NCBI RefSeq assembly: GCF_049116215.1
Contig: NZ_JAGDZB010000001.1
Location: 806,001-870,000 of the forward strand
Source: Shimia sp049116215
GTDB taxonomy: Bacteria; Pseudomonadota; Alphaproteobacteria; Rhodobacterales; Rhodobacteraceae
DNA length: 64,000 bases
Direction: 5' to 3'
Shown: positions 17,679-26,562 of the stretch, in pieces
Numbering within the stretch: the first letter of the stretch is position 1
How the letters are laid out: every line of letters begins with the position of its first letter
Notes under the pieces: generated by a model
What the model saw: the letters and a program-made list of their open reading frames with translations, nothing else
The model's database searches: none
Told to the model about the DNA's origin: nothing
Made by a program: the position numbers and the translations under genes

Positions 17679-18785
17679 CTACTTCGGATTTACTGTGACT
17701 GGAGCCAGATGCGTTTCGGTTTCAATGAAACGTACAAACTCTGCTCTTAGCGCATCGTTTAACGTAGGCAGTACCGTTTCCAGATTTTCAAGAAACTGGG
17801 AGCTGAACAGATTGCCTTCGGGTGGCATGCAGTCTTTGGGAGGCTCGTATGAAATACCAAAACGCGCTTTGAGGAAGGCCATATCTTCCGTCACCGAATC
17901 CCAAATCTGTTGGCTGTCTGCCTCGCTAAGAAAACTGGCCTTTTCTCCTTTGAGATCAAACAAAGCCAATCTGTCGGTGTCGGAGATCGGAGCGCGCGGC
18001 GTCCGGAATTGCATTCTAGCGCCACCTTGGGGGGACAAACGTGGCCCCTCGTAAAGCCAAGAGAGAAACTTTAGAACTTCACCGGATATGCTCGTGTTTG
18101 TTTGCTTGGATGTGTCCTTCAGGCCCTCTGACGAAACACCAATGGTGTTCATGAAATACGAAATGAGCCCTTCCGGATGGCTCCGTGCAACCTCATAGGA
18201 ATAGAACTGCACGGCATCGTCGCCAAACGCCTCGGCATAGGTCTCGTAAATTTTCTGATAGCGCTTCCCGCCGCCTTGCAGCTGAAAGCTGCGTGCGTCT
18301 TCTTCGGTCATTCCATTGGCCTTAATCAGCTGCTGGATACCGCTTTCAGCGCGCCCCAATGGGTCACGCGTGAAATACAAAACCTTGTACGCGGGTTCTT
18401 CCCCACACAGGTTGTGCATGGTCGCTTTAAGCTTCTCAAGGTGCGGAACTGTGAGACCGGTTCCCGCATTTTCGCCGGAAAAAACAATCTTTTCCCCATC
18501 GAAATGTCGAATTTCCCGCCGAATATTTGATAGCCGTTCTTTTGTTTGCTCACGTATTTGCTTGGGCGTTCGTCCCAAGCGCGCAAAAATCGGATCCTTA
18601 TCTGGATCTCCGAAGGCATCAATAAGAAATGCAGAATGGCACCCCGGCAGAGTTTTGGGGTAAAGTACTCCGCGTTTCTTGAGGTTCAAATGGTTGGCCT
18701 TGCAGGTACGCTGAATACTCGTCGTGCCTGTCTTATGACGACCGACATGCAAGACAATGGTCTTCTTTTTAGACGTTTGTGACAT
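17679..18785 (-). CDS. Sulfotransferase-like P-loop protein
   Basis: Predicted sulfotransferase-family protein of 368 residues. IVLHVGRHKTGTTSIQRTC at the N-terminus is the 5'-phosphosulfate loop. KVLYFTRDPLGRAESGIQQ near residue 140 is the 3'-phosphate binding motif. The ATG at 18785 is preferred over an in-frame TTG 18 bases upstream because GAAGG sits 8 bases before it. It lies downstream of the three-domain glycosyltransferase gene (104 bases) and upstream of the coiled-coil gene on the same strand, so all three probably form one unit. The last 100 residues are acidic and may be a partner-binding extension. Acceptor unknown. Confidence 0.7.
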   Translation of the reverse strand: MSQTSKKKTIVLHVGRHKTGTTSIQRTCKANHLNLKKRGVLYPKTLPGCHSAFLIDAFGDPDKDPIFARLGRTPKQIREQTKERLSNIRREIRHFDGEKIVFSGENAGTGLTVPHLEKLKATMHNLCGEEPAYKVLYFTRDPLGRAESGIQQLIKANGMTEEDARSFQLQGGGKRYQKIYETYAEAFGDDAVQFYSYEVARSHPEGLISYFMNTIGVSSEGLKDTSKQTNTSISGEVLKFLSWLYEGPRLSPQGGARMQFRTPRAPISDTDRLALFDLKGEKASFLSEADSQQIWDSVTEDMAFLKARFGISYEPPKDCMPPEGNLFSSQFLENLETVLPTLNDALRAEFVRFIETETHLAPVTVNPK

Positions 18786-18889
18786 GTGAAGGGCCTTCAA
18801 CAAATCTCATTTTTGATCCAGGTGGGGGATGAAGGCACCATCAGACATCTGCGCCATCCACACAGGAAATCCATAGCACATCGCATTCA

Positions 18890-21800
18890 TCACACTCCCG
18901 CCACTGTGCGGTACAGCTGCAAATGTTGATCCCTTACGCTGTCAGGGTTGTGAAGATCAAGTGCGGCGGTGCGAGCTCTCAGGCTCCGTATCAACGCGTC
19001 ATTGGACGTAGTGTCCTCAAGCGCCCAAGCCAAACCTTCGGCAAAATGGCTCGTGTCTTCGTACCGCGCAATAAATCCCGTTTCGAGGTGGTGAACCAAC
19101 TCGGGCACATTGCCCACAGGAAAGGCCACAATCGGAGTGCCCGAAAGGAGCGCTTCTGGCACGGTTTGAGGCGCGTTGTCTTCACGAGATGGGAAAGCAA
19201 AAACGTCAGCTGCAGCGTACACGAGAGAGAGCCTGGCCGGGTCTGAAACATAGCCCATATTGTGGACCGGCAACCCCAAATCCAGACTGGCGGAACCAAA
19301 GAACAGCCCATGCACATTTTCGGCCTGGCCGCGCTCCTTTAGCAAGCGCACGCTCTCCACCAAAATATCCCCGCCCTTCCGCTTGTTGTTCAGGCTATCA
19401 GCGCCAAAAGCCACAATCTTGGCATCCAATGGGAGGCCCAGCTGCATCCGTGCAACCAGTTTGTTGGTCGGCGTGAAGTGTTCGATTGGAATGGAGTTCG
19501 GCAAAACATGAACCGGACGATCGCCAAACAATGAGCTTTCTTTGGCGCAATCCGCGAGCCATTGGGACGGGGTCACAATGTGGAGGTTCTCGATTTTCGA
19601 ATAGGCATCACGTTTGGCCCGCCAGGCATCATGGGCCAGAGACTTGTCGCCCTCCAGAAGCGGACAGTTGGCGCAATCCTTTTTGTATTGCTCACACCCT
19701 TCAGCGTAGTGGCAACCTCCCGTAAACGGATTCATATCATGCAATGTCCAAATGACTGGGCGATCACCGATGATCTCTTCCATACGCTCCAGGTCCAACA
19801 TGCCCACAACCCAATGAAGGTGCACGACGTCACTTTGCGCCAGCGCAGCCCCCATCGGAGCGGCCTCAACCATACTGCCAACTTTTGAAAAGAGTTCTCG
19901 CGAGAGTGGCTTGGGTGTGGCGTCCTCCTCCAGGACACCCACATCGGTCCAGTGTTTCCACAACATTTCCAGATCGCCAGCCCGTTGCGCATCCCCTGCC
20001 GGCCCGCCAACCGGCGCCAAATGAGCGTCTGGACTACCGGAGCGCTTGAACGCACAAATCGTGAAGGCGCCCTGCTTGGCCTCACGCATAATGTTCATGC
20101 AGCGTTGGCTGGCGATGCCAGCGCCGCCGTAGTCGAATGTCGTGACAATCGCGATATTGAGCTCTCGCTCAGGCGCGGGGATCAACCCGAGATCTACAAA
20201 GGCGTCGCGCAGGATTTGCCGCAACTCAAGGTTCTCGCAAAGTCCCGCGTCGCTGGATCCGGCTTTGCAAAAAACCTCATGCAGCGTTTTGAAAAATTGC
20301 GCGCTGTCCTCAGCGGAAAGCGCCTCCCTCAATTCCGCAAAGAAGGGAGGGTTCCACCAGTCAAAAAGGAAGAAGTTTGCGCGCTCTTTTTGCCCTGCAT
20401 CGGTCAGCAATGACCACGCCCGGCGACGCCACTCAATTTCATCCATATATTTGGAGAACGTATAGTTGTTCATCGCGCTGTCAGCGCTGTCTTGGTAAAC
20501 GTAGACCGGTTCCGGGATCAGAGTCACAACAGGCGCAAATGTCATCGCCTTGATCAGGAACAGGCTGTCTTCACCCATTCGAAAGTCTTCGGGATAAAGA
20601 ACCGACTCGATAAAATCGCGATCATACAGGCCGGCCCAGTGACCTTCAGTGGATGACAGCAACCCCGGCATCTCGTTCAAATTGGTGTGCGCCACCACCC
20701 TGTCTGAAATTCCTGCAGGGTATTTGGTGCCTTGATCTAAATGTCCATGGATCGTGCGTTCAACATGGAATGCGCCACGCACCACTGTGCTGCCGTGTTC
20801 TTGGGCGGCGTCATAGAGCTTGCGCAAAGCTCCGATAGGAATGCGGTCATCTGCGTCCAACATGAAGACATATTGGCCACGCGCCTTACGGATCGCTGCG
20901 TTACGGGACGCGGCAGGTCCTTTGTTCGTCTTATTTTTTAGGAACCGAAGTCGCCCATCCAATGTGCTGGCTTTTTGTAAAATAGACAGGGTGTCGTCGC
21001 TGCTGCAGTCATCCACACAGATCACTTCAATCTCAGGCAAATCCTCTTGCAGCAAAAGAGAATCCAGAGTGTCTTGCACGATTTCAGACGCGTTATACAC
21101 CGGCATGATGACGCTGATCTTTGGATACTTCATGCTGGCTTCAGCGGCAATTTGCTCAATCGGCGCCTCAGCCCAAAACCCGCCCCAGAGACGGCCAAAA
21201 TCTTTCACCATTGCACGTACGGCCAACACAAACTCTTGTTGATCGAGATGGGCATTTGCCGCGGCGATGAAACTCTCTGGACGTGCTTTGGAGTGATCCG
21301 CTAGAGAGTGGCTTTCATCCAGTGTCAGAAACGGGAATGTGCGCACCAGCAAATCATGGTGTTCGCTGTGCAATTGCTCCATCGCTGTGTTGGACACGCC
21401 TGTCGTCCGAAAATTCAGCAGCGGCTCGCGCAACTCAAAATAGCTCGCGCCACCTTGGAAAAGACGAATGGTCAGGTCAAAATCGGCAATGATCGGATAA
21501 CGCAGATCGTATGGTCCGATCCTGTCGTAGAGCGCGGCGGGGATGAGCATCGTTTCGTGGCGCAGCGGCATCCGCAGCAACACAGAATGATCATAGCTCA
21601 TGCTTGGCAAAACATGGTTGTTGCCATCTTCGCCAATGTACAAAGCCAACGCGCCAACAAAATCACAGCCGCTGTACTGCCACGCATTCACCAGCTTTTC
21701 GACGGCATCATCTTGATACCAGTCGTCAGAGTTCAGCAGCAAAATTGCCTCCCCCTGTGCCAGCTCCAGGCCCTTGTTCATCGCATCATAGATCCCTGTG

Positions 21801-22108
21801 TCCGGTTCTGACACATAGTAATCAATCAGGTCTTCATACTTGCGAATGATGTCCAAAGTCGCATCACTCGAGTTGCCGTCAACAACGATGTACTCAACAT
21901 TGTCATAGGTTTGCGACTGGATCGAGCGGATCGTCTGTTCGATTGTCTCAGCGGAGTTCCAACACACCGTGATCACACTGATCAAAGGTTTTTCCGCACT
22001 GGAGCTGCGGACCTCTCCCAGAAGGCGCTTGCCTCCTTCTGCCTGACGGTTTCCGGTCTGATCGGGGTAGGTCGTGTACCGGCCTACAAACTTCTGTGAC
22101 GCTGTCAT
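18890..22108 (-). CDS. Three-domain glycosyltransferase (GT2-GT2-GT4)
   Basis: Predicted cytoplasmic enzyme of 1072 residues joining three glycosyltransferase units. Residues about 41-235 are a WcaA-like GT2 (ISVITVCWNSAETIEQTI, then LLNSDDW with the metal-binding SDD at 127-129). Residues about 330-530 are a second GT2 (ISVIMPVYNASE, then LDADDR around 418-423). Residues about 660-1070 are a GT4 GT-B enzyme with a TTFDYGGAGIASQR opening, a Cys-rich insert containing CHYAEGCEQYKKDCANC, and the donor-site motif PQTVPEALLSGTPIVAF. All three keep key catalytic features, so one chain may add several consecutive sugars. The ATG at 22108 is chosen over an in-frame TTG at 22120. Divergent from gmd. 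Confidence 0.88.
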   Translation of the reverse strand: MTASQKFVGRYTTYPDQTGNRQAEGGKRLLGEVRSSSAEKPLISVITVCWNSAETIEQTIRSIQSQTYDNVEYIVVDGNSSDATLDIIRKYEDLIDYYVSEPDTGIYDAMNKGLELAQGEAILLLNSDDWYQDDAVEKLVNAWQYSGCDFVGALALYIGEDGNNHVLPSMSYDHSVLLRMPLRHETMLIPAALYDRIGPYDLRYPIIADFDLTIRLFQGGASYFELREPLLNFRTTGVSNTAMEQLHSEHHDLLVRTFPFLTLDESHSLADHSKARPESFIAAANAHLDQQEFVLAVRAMVKDFGRLWGGFWAEAPIEQIAAEASMKYPKISVIMPVYNASEIVQDTLDSLLLQEDLPEIEVICVDDCSSDDTLSILQKASTLDGRLRFLKNKTNKGPAASRNAAIRKARGQYVFMLDADDRIPIGALRKLYDAAQEHGSTVVRGAFHVERTIHGHLDQGTKYPAGISDRVVAHTNLNEMPGLLSSTEGHWAGLYDRDFIESVLYPEDFRMGEDSLFLIKAMTFAPVVTLIPEPVYVYQDSADSAMNNYTFSKYMDEIEWRRRAWSLLTDAGQKERANFFLFDWWNPPFFAELREALSAEDSAQFFKTLHEVFCKAGSSDAGLCENLELRQILRDAFVDLGLIPAPERELNIAIVTTFDYGGAGIASQRCMNIMREAKQGAFTICAFKRSGSPDAHLAPVGGPAGDAQRAGDLEMLWKHWTDVGVLEEDATPKPLSRELFSKVGSMVEAAPMGAALAQSDVVHLHWVVGMLDLERMEEIIGDRPVIWTLHDMNPFTGGCHYAEGCEQYKKDCANCPLLEGDKSLAHDAWRAKRDAYSKIENLHIVTPSQWLADCAKESSLFGDRPVHVLPNSIPIEHFTPTNKLVARMQLGLPLDAKIVAFGADSLNNKRKGGDILVESVRLLKERGQAENVHGLFFGSASLDLGLPVHNMGYVSDPARLSLVYAAADVFAFPSREDNAPQTVPEALLSGTPIVAFPVGNVPELVHHLETGFIARYEDTSHFAEGLAWALEDTTSNDALIRSLRARTAALDLHNPDSVRDQHLQLYRTVAGV

Positions 22109-22567
22109 CAAACAATCCAAAAAATAGTCATATGAAAATTTTCAAATACACGAAATGAAACGATGTGATCGAATGCGCCCTGACTGCCGCAAACGCGCTC
22201 AAATATCAACAGCGGATGTGTGCAAATCTACTGGGCACATCGACGCTGAGGCAAAATATGGCCTGCGTCAAGGAAGCAACATCCGCCTTTCCTTGCAAGC
22301 GTTTCTCACCTGATTGACCTTCGGATCAGAGATCCCTTGTCCGAAACCGTCGCCAGGATCTCAGAAAGCTCAACAACCGCCACTGCACGAAAAATGAGCG
22401 CAATTGCTCGTTTTTGCACAAACTACGAGGAATGCCATTCGTGGAGCCGTTGGGTGGATTTCAATCTATGGGCAGGCCGAGAAACACACTTGATGCGCGC
22501 CGGGAAAGCGACTAAGCCATCGGTGATATTATTTAAACGATCTTTAGAACTGTTCACGGGATTTCAC
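22109..22567. other. Divergent intergenic region with an attenuator-like hairpin
   Basis: This 459-base stretch separates the minus-strand three-domain glycosyltransferase from gmd and should hold both promoters. An open frame in phase with gmd starts at 22337 but encodes nothing GMD-like, so it is not treated as coding. The only structure seen is a hairpin with flanking A/T tracts at 22390-22415. Confidence 0.6.
22390..22415 (+). terminator. Intrinsic-terminator-like hairpin in the gmd leader
   Basis: AAAAATGAGC and GCTCGTTTTT pair (one G-U wobble in RNA) around the loop GCAATT, and the right arm ends in a run of five T. It lies about 150 bases before the gmd start on the same strand, so it could attenuate the GDP-fucose operon. 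No leader peptide was found. Confidence 0.4.
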
Positions 22568-23686
22568 ATGAAAAAGGCTTTAATTACAGGCGTTACAGGC
22601 CAAGATGGCTCCTATCTCGCCGAATTTTTGCTTGAAAAAGGCTACGAAGTTCACGGCATCAAACGCCGCGCATCGTTGTTCAATACCGACCGCGTTGACC
22701 ACATCTATCAGGATCCGCACGTCGACAACGCGCACTTTAAGTTGCACTATGGTGATCTTACCGACACATCGAACCTCACACGGATTTTGCGCGAAGTGAA
22801 TCCGGATGAGGTGTACAACCTTGGTGCCCAGAGCCACGTGGCGGTCAGCTTCGAGGCGCCCGAGTATACCGCAGATGTAGATGCAATCGGGACGTTGCGG
22901 TTGCTGGAAGCCATCCGGTTTCTGGGGTTGGAAAAGACAACCCGGTTCTACCAAGCTTCGACTTCAGAGCTGTACGGTTTGGTGCAAGAAACACCGCAAA
23001 CCGAAACCACCCCATTCCACCCCCGGTCACCGTATGCTGTGGCCAAGATGTACGCCTATTGGATCGCAGTTAATTACCGCGAGGCCTATGGCATGTACGC
23101 GTGTAACGGCATCTTGTTTAACCACGAAAGCCCACGGCGCGGCGAGACGTTTGTAACCCGCAAAATCACCCGCGGCATCGCCAACATCGCGCAAGGACTG
23201 GAGCCGTGCCTCTATATGGGCAACATTGACAGCCTGCGCGACTGGGGACACGCCAAAGACTACGTCCGCATGCAGTGGATGATGTTGCAGCAAGACGCGC
23301 CTGAGGATTTTGTCATCGCAACCGGAGTTCAGTATTCCGTGCGCGAATTCATTACCTGGTCGGCTAAAGAGCTTGGAATTTCTCTGGAATTCTCTGGCGC
23401 AGGCACTGATGAGATTGCCACCGTTACCGGCATTGACGGGAACAACGCGCCCGCACTTAGCGTTGGCGACGTAATCATGCGGATTGATCCGCGGTATTTC
23501 CGCCCCGCTGAAGTGGAAACCCTCTTGGGTGACCCGGCCAAGGCCAAAAAAGTGCTCGGCTGGGTGCCGGAAATCACTGCGCAAGAAATGTGTGCGGAAA
23601 TGGTTGCGGAAGACCTCAAAGCGGCCAAACGCCACGCATTGCTCAAAGAGCACGGCATGGACGTGCCGGTGAGCGTGGAAAGTTAA
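22568..23686 (+). CDS. gmd: GDP-mannose 4,6-dehydratase
   Basis: NADP-dependent short-chain dehydratase converting GDP-D-mannose to GDP-4-keto-6-deoxy-D-mannose, the first committed step to GDP-L-fucose. ATG at 22568 gives 372 residues, the family length. The N-terminal TGVTGQDGSYLAEFLLEKGY is the nucleotide-binding loop. STSELYG supplies the catalytic Ser/Thr and Glu region, and SPYAVAKMYAYW holds the YxxxK pair. NHESPRRGETFVTRKITR is the GMD-specific oligomer and cofactor segment. It heads the plus-strand run gmd, two sulfotransferase-like genes, fcl, manC, which ends at a strong terminator. Confidence 0.96.
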   Translation: MKKALITGVTGQDGSYLAEFLLEKGYEVHGIKRRASLFNTDRVDHIYQDPHVDNAHFKLHYGDLTDTSNLTRILREVNPDEVYNLGAQSHVAVSFEAPEYTADVDAIGTLRLLEAIRFLGLEKTTRFYQASTSELYGLVQETPQTETTPFHPRSPYAVAKMYAYWIAVNYREAYGMYACNGILFNHESPRRGETFVTRKITRGIANIAQGLEPCLYMGNIDSLRDWGHAKDYVRMQWMMLQQDAPEDFVIATGVQYSVREFITWSAKELGISLEFSGAGTDEIATVTGIDGNNAPALSVGDVIMRIDPRYFRPAEVETLLGDPAKAKKVLGWVPEITAQEMCAEMVAEDLKAAKRHALLKEHGMDVPVSVES

Positions 23687-23710
23687 CAAAGCCGCGTAAA
23701 GGGTTGACCG

Positions 23711-24445
23711 ATGAAAAGTGCCATTTCAGTCTCGATGCACAAGGCTGGCAGCACGATTATGGATCAGCTTGTAACCGATTTCATGATTGAAAAGGGTTAC
23801 AAGCTGGACCAGATTGCTTTCAAAGTTTTGGCCTCTCCGTTGAGCGAGCGAGATCTATTCATCAAAGCGCAGAGTGATATGTCACTTGATGGAGCCTATT
23901 ACGGTGTTGCTCGGGGTCCGTATGTTTCACAGATGCCGATATTGGAGAAGCTGAAGGTTTTGTTGCAAGTCCGTGATCCACGAGATTGTATCACGTCAGC
24001 CTACTTTTCCTTTAAGATGTCCCATGAACCGCCCAAAGACCCGGAAAAGCTCAAAGTCTTTTTGGAGCGCCGCCAAGAACTTGCTGTAAGTAATATCGAC
24101 GAATACGCGTTAAGCCAGGTCAATGCATACATTTTTCGCCTGCGGGTGATCAAAGACATCTTAGAGAAACCTGGTCAAACCTTGCTTTTGACGTATGAAG
24201 AAATGGTGCTTGAAACCGAGAGTTGGTTGACCAAAATTAGCCAATTTCTTGACCAGCCGCTGACTCCACAACTACGCGAGAGGCTCACTCCAAAAGCACA
24301 GTTTTCGGTCACATCCGAGGATGCCAGAAAACACAAAAGACAGGTTGTACCGGGCGACCATCAAAAGAAATTGAAACCAGAAACAATTGACGAAATGACG
24401 GAACGGATGAAGGCGGAGCTAGAATTTTTTGGTTATCTTCGCTGA
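23711..24445 (+). CDS. Sulfotransferase domain protein
   Basis: Predicted sulfotransferase of 244 residues, close to the minimal fold. AISVSMHKAGSTIMDQLV is the 5'-phosphosulfate loop (HKAGST in place of PKTGTT). VLLQVRDPRDCITSAYFSF near residue 83 is a well-formed 3'-phosphate motif. TLLLTYEEMVLETESWLTKI near 157-176 matches the later conserved YExM segment. ATG at 23711 with AAGGG 8 bases upstream. It sits between gmd and fcl in the GDP-fucose operon, so its acceptor may be a fucose-containing glycan (inference). Confidence 0.78.
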   Translation: MKSAISVSMHKAGSTIMDQLVTDFMIEKGYKLDQIAFKVLASPLSERDLFIKAQSDMSLDGAYYGVARGPYVSQMPILEKLKVLLQVRDPRDCITSAYFSFKMSHEPPKDPEKLKVFLERRQELAVSNIDEYALSQVNAYIFRLRVIKDILEKPGQTLLLTYEEMVLETESWLTKISQFLDQPLTPQLRERLTPKAQFSVTSEDARKHKRQVVPGDHQKKLKPETIDEMTERMKAELEFFGYLR

Positions 24446-24497
24446 CGAATCCATAGTTTCATCTGCACATCCTTCATAGAGGAGATTGGAGAGCCCA

Positions 24498-25541
24498 ATG
24501 AGGCCAAAACTCTATATCCACATTGGCTTTCCAAAATGTGGCAGCACAACGCTACAAGACTTCCTTGTTCAAGTGCAGGATAACTTGCGCAACCACAGCA
24601 TGGTGGTGGTGGACCAGAACCTAAGCCATCCTGGAAAATCGCGCGCCGCCCATGTTGCGCAATTCAAACTGTGGAAGATGCTTGATTCATCCGGCGCTTC
24701 TGATGAAATCCATGATGCGTTGCTCAACATTGCTGATGCCATGCAAAAACACGGCACGCAGAGTGCTGTTTTCTCAGGCGAGCAATTGGGAAATTTTGCT
24801 GAACACGCGGAATATTTTCTCCCTGCCCGTGCCTTGTTTGACGTCAAAGTGATTGCTTATGTGCGGTCACAAGAGACTTGGTTGCCGTCAGCCTGGAAAC
24901 AATTTGGGGTACGTGAGGGCAAATCTCTTGAAGAACACTTGGATGGTGCGACGCGCTCCTATGTCCCTGGTTTCCTCCGTAAACTGAATGCTTGGGCGGC
25001 CGTCTTTGGCACTGAGAATGTTTATGTGAACACGTTGTCGCGTAGTTCTCTATACAAGGGCGATCTTGTTGCCGACTTCTGTCGTGCGCTGGACCTGCCT
25101 GATACTTTTGCCCAAAACAACAAACCAAATGGCTCTGCGAATGTCACTTTTGACAACCACATCCTTTTGGTTCTCTTGCAAGCGCACAAAATCTTGGAAG
25201 GGGGAGGAACAGGCAGCATTTACTCGTTCCTGGATAGGTACCTTCCTCCTGCGGCTTTTGAAACTGGACGCAATGCACTTCCAAACGAAAAAGCCTTGCA
25301 GCTTCGGGAAGAATATCGTGTGGAAAATGAAGAAATCGTCGAAACATTTATGCCAGACGCCTCGTATGAAGACGCATTTGAGACTAACAAACCTCTCAAA
25401 CCAATGGATGTTTCTCCTGACTTGCTGACAGCAACATCCAAAACAACCGCCTATCTAATTTCTATCGCTGAAAAACAGGCACGGGAAATTACGACTTTGC
25501 GCCAGCGCCTGAACCAGCTTGAGGCGAAGCTAAAAGACTGA
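24498..25541 (+). CDS. Sulfotransferase-like P-loop protein
   Basis: Predicted sulfotransferase-family protein of 347 residues from the ATG at 24498 (GGAGAG six bases upstream; an in-frame TTG lies 12 bases earlier). KLYIHIGFPKCGSTTLQDFL is the phosphosulfate loop. KVIAYVRSQETWLPSAWKQFG near 117-137 is the second motif. The C-terminal 30 residues (ending in LRQRLNQLEAKLKD) form a short coiled coil, as in the related protein at 2108-3217. It lies between the gmd-linked sulfotransferase and fcl on the same strand. Base composition is visibly more AT-rich than gmd and fcl, hinting at independent acquisition. Confidence 0.7.
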   Translation: MRPKLYIHIGFPKCGSTTLQDFLVQVQDNLRNHSMVVVDQNLSHPGKSRAAHVAQFKLWKMLDSSGASDEIHDALLNIADAMQKHGTQSAVFSGEQLGNFAEHAEYFLPARALFDVKVIAYVRSQETWLPSAWKQFGVREGKSLEEHLDGATRSYVPGFLRKLNAWAAVFGTENVYVNTLSRSSLYKGDLVADFCRALDLPDTFAQNNKPNGSANVTFDNHILLVLLQAHKILEGGGTGSIYSFLDRYLPPAAFETGRNALPNEKALQLREEYRVENEEIVETFMPDASYEDAFETNKPLKPMDVSPDLLTATSKTTAYLISIAEKQAREITTLRQRLNQLEAKLKD

Positions 25542-25565
25542 TCTCTCATCTCCCGGAGGATACAA

Positions 25566-26534
25566 ATGAAAATCTACGTAGCCGGACACCGTGGCATGGT
25601 TGGCGGAGCAATTTTGCGCCGGTTGCAAGCACGTCAAGCTGCTGGAGAAGCGCTTGAGCTGATCACGCGAACCCACCGTGAATTGGACTTGACCAATCAG
25701 GCGGACGTGGCTGCCTTCATGGCGGCGGAGAAACCGGATGTTGTCATCTTGGCGGCTGCCAAAGTGGGGGGCATTCACGCCAACAACACCTATCCGGCTG
25801 ACTTCATTTACGAAAACCTGATGATCGAATGCAACGTGATCCATCAGGCTTTTGCGTCAGGTGTCAAAAAGCTTTTGCAACTCGGCAGCTCCTGCATCTA
25901 CCCCAAAGCTGTGCCACAGCCGATGAAAGAAGATGCTTTGCTGACGGGTACGCTGGAGCCCACCAATGAACCCTACGCGGTTGCGAAGATCGCCGGAATC
26001 AAGCTGTGTGAGAGCTACAATCGGCAACATGGCGTGGACTACCGCTCCGTGATGCCAACCAACTTGTATGGTCCTGGCGACAACTTCCATCCTGAAAACT
26101 CGCATGTCCTGCCTGCGTTGATCCGCCGCTTTCACGAAGCGGCACAACAGGGTTTGGACGAGGTTGTAATCTGGGGCTCCGGCAAGCCGATGCGCGAATT
26201 CCTGCATGTGGATGATATGGCAGAGGCAAGTCTGTTTGTGCTGGACCTCGATCGCGAAACCTACGACGCCAACACAGACCCAATGCTGAGCCACATCAAC
26301 GTGGGCACCGGCACCGATGTGTCAATTATGGATCTGGCGCTGATGGTGGCAGACGTGACTGGATTTAAGGGCAGAGTTGGCAACGATCCAAGCAAACCCG
26401 ACGGCACGATGAAAAAGCTGATGGACGTCAGCCGTCTGGCCAACATGGGATGGCGGGCCAGAGTGACCTTAGAAGATGGCATAGCCGAAACCTACAAATG
26501 GTTTCTGGACAATCAGGACAGCTTCCGGCGATAA
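25566..26534 (+). CDS. fcl: GDP-L-fucose synthase
   Basis: Bifunctional epimerase/reductase that turns GDP-4-keto-6-deoxymannose into GDP-L-fucose with NADPH. The 322 residues match Fcl/WcaG length. The loop GHRGMVGGAILRRL binds NADPH. LLQLGSSCIYPK and NEPYAVAKIAGIKLCESYN contain the catalytic Ser and the YxxxK pair, and TNLYGPGDNFHPENSHVLPALIRRFHEA is family-specific. A strong ribosome binding site (CCCGGAGGA) precedes the ATG at 25566. It follows gmd with two sulfotransferase-like genes between them, and precedes manC by 28 bases. Confidence 0.96.
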   Translation: MKIYVAGHRGMVGGAILRRLQARQAAGEALELITRTHRELDLTNQADVAAFMAAEKPDVVILAAAKVGGIHANNTYPADFIYENLMIECNVIHQAFASGVKKLLQLGSSCIYPKAVPQPMKEDALLTGTLEPTNEPYAVAKIAGIKLCESYNRQHGVDYRSVMPTNLYGPGDNFHPENSHVLPALIRRFHEAAQQGLDEVVIWGSGKPMREFLHVDDMAEASLFVLDLDRETYDANTDPMLSHINVGTGTDVSIMDLALMVADVTGFKGRVGNDPSKPDGTMKKLMDVSRLANMGWRARVTLEDGIAETYKWFLDNQDSFRR

Positions 26535-26562
26535 TTCGGTAGATTTTAGGATTTCATTTGTC

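Noticed and set aside
22337..22567. Upstream in-frame extension of gmd by 77 residues
   Set aside because: The added residues have no resemblance to GMD, which normally starts at the KKALITGVTGQDG loop; the ATG at 22568 fits family length.
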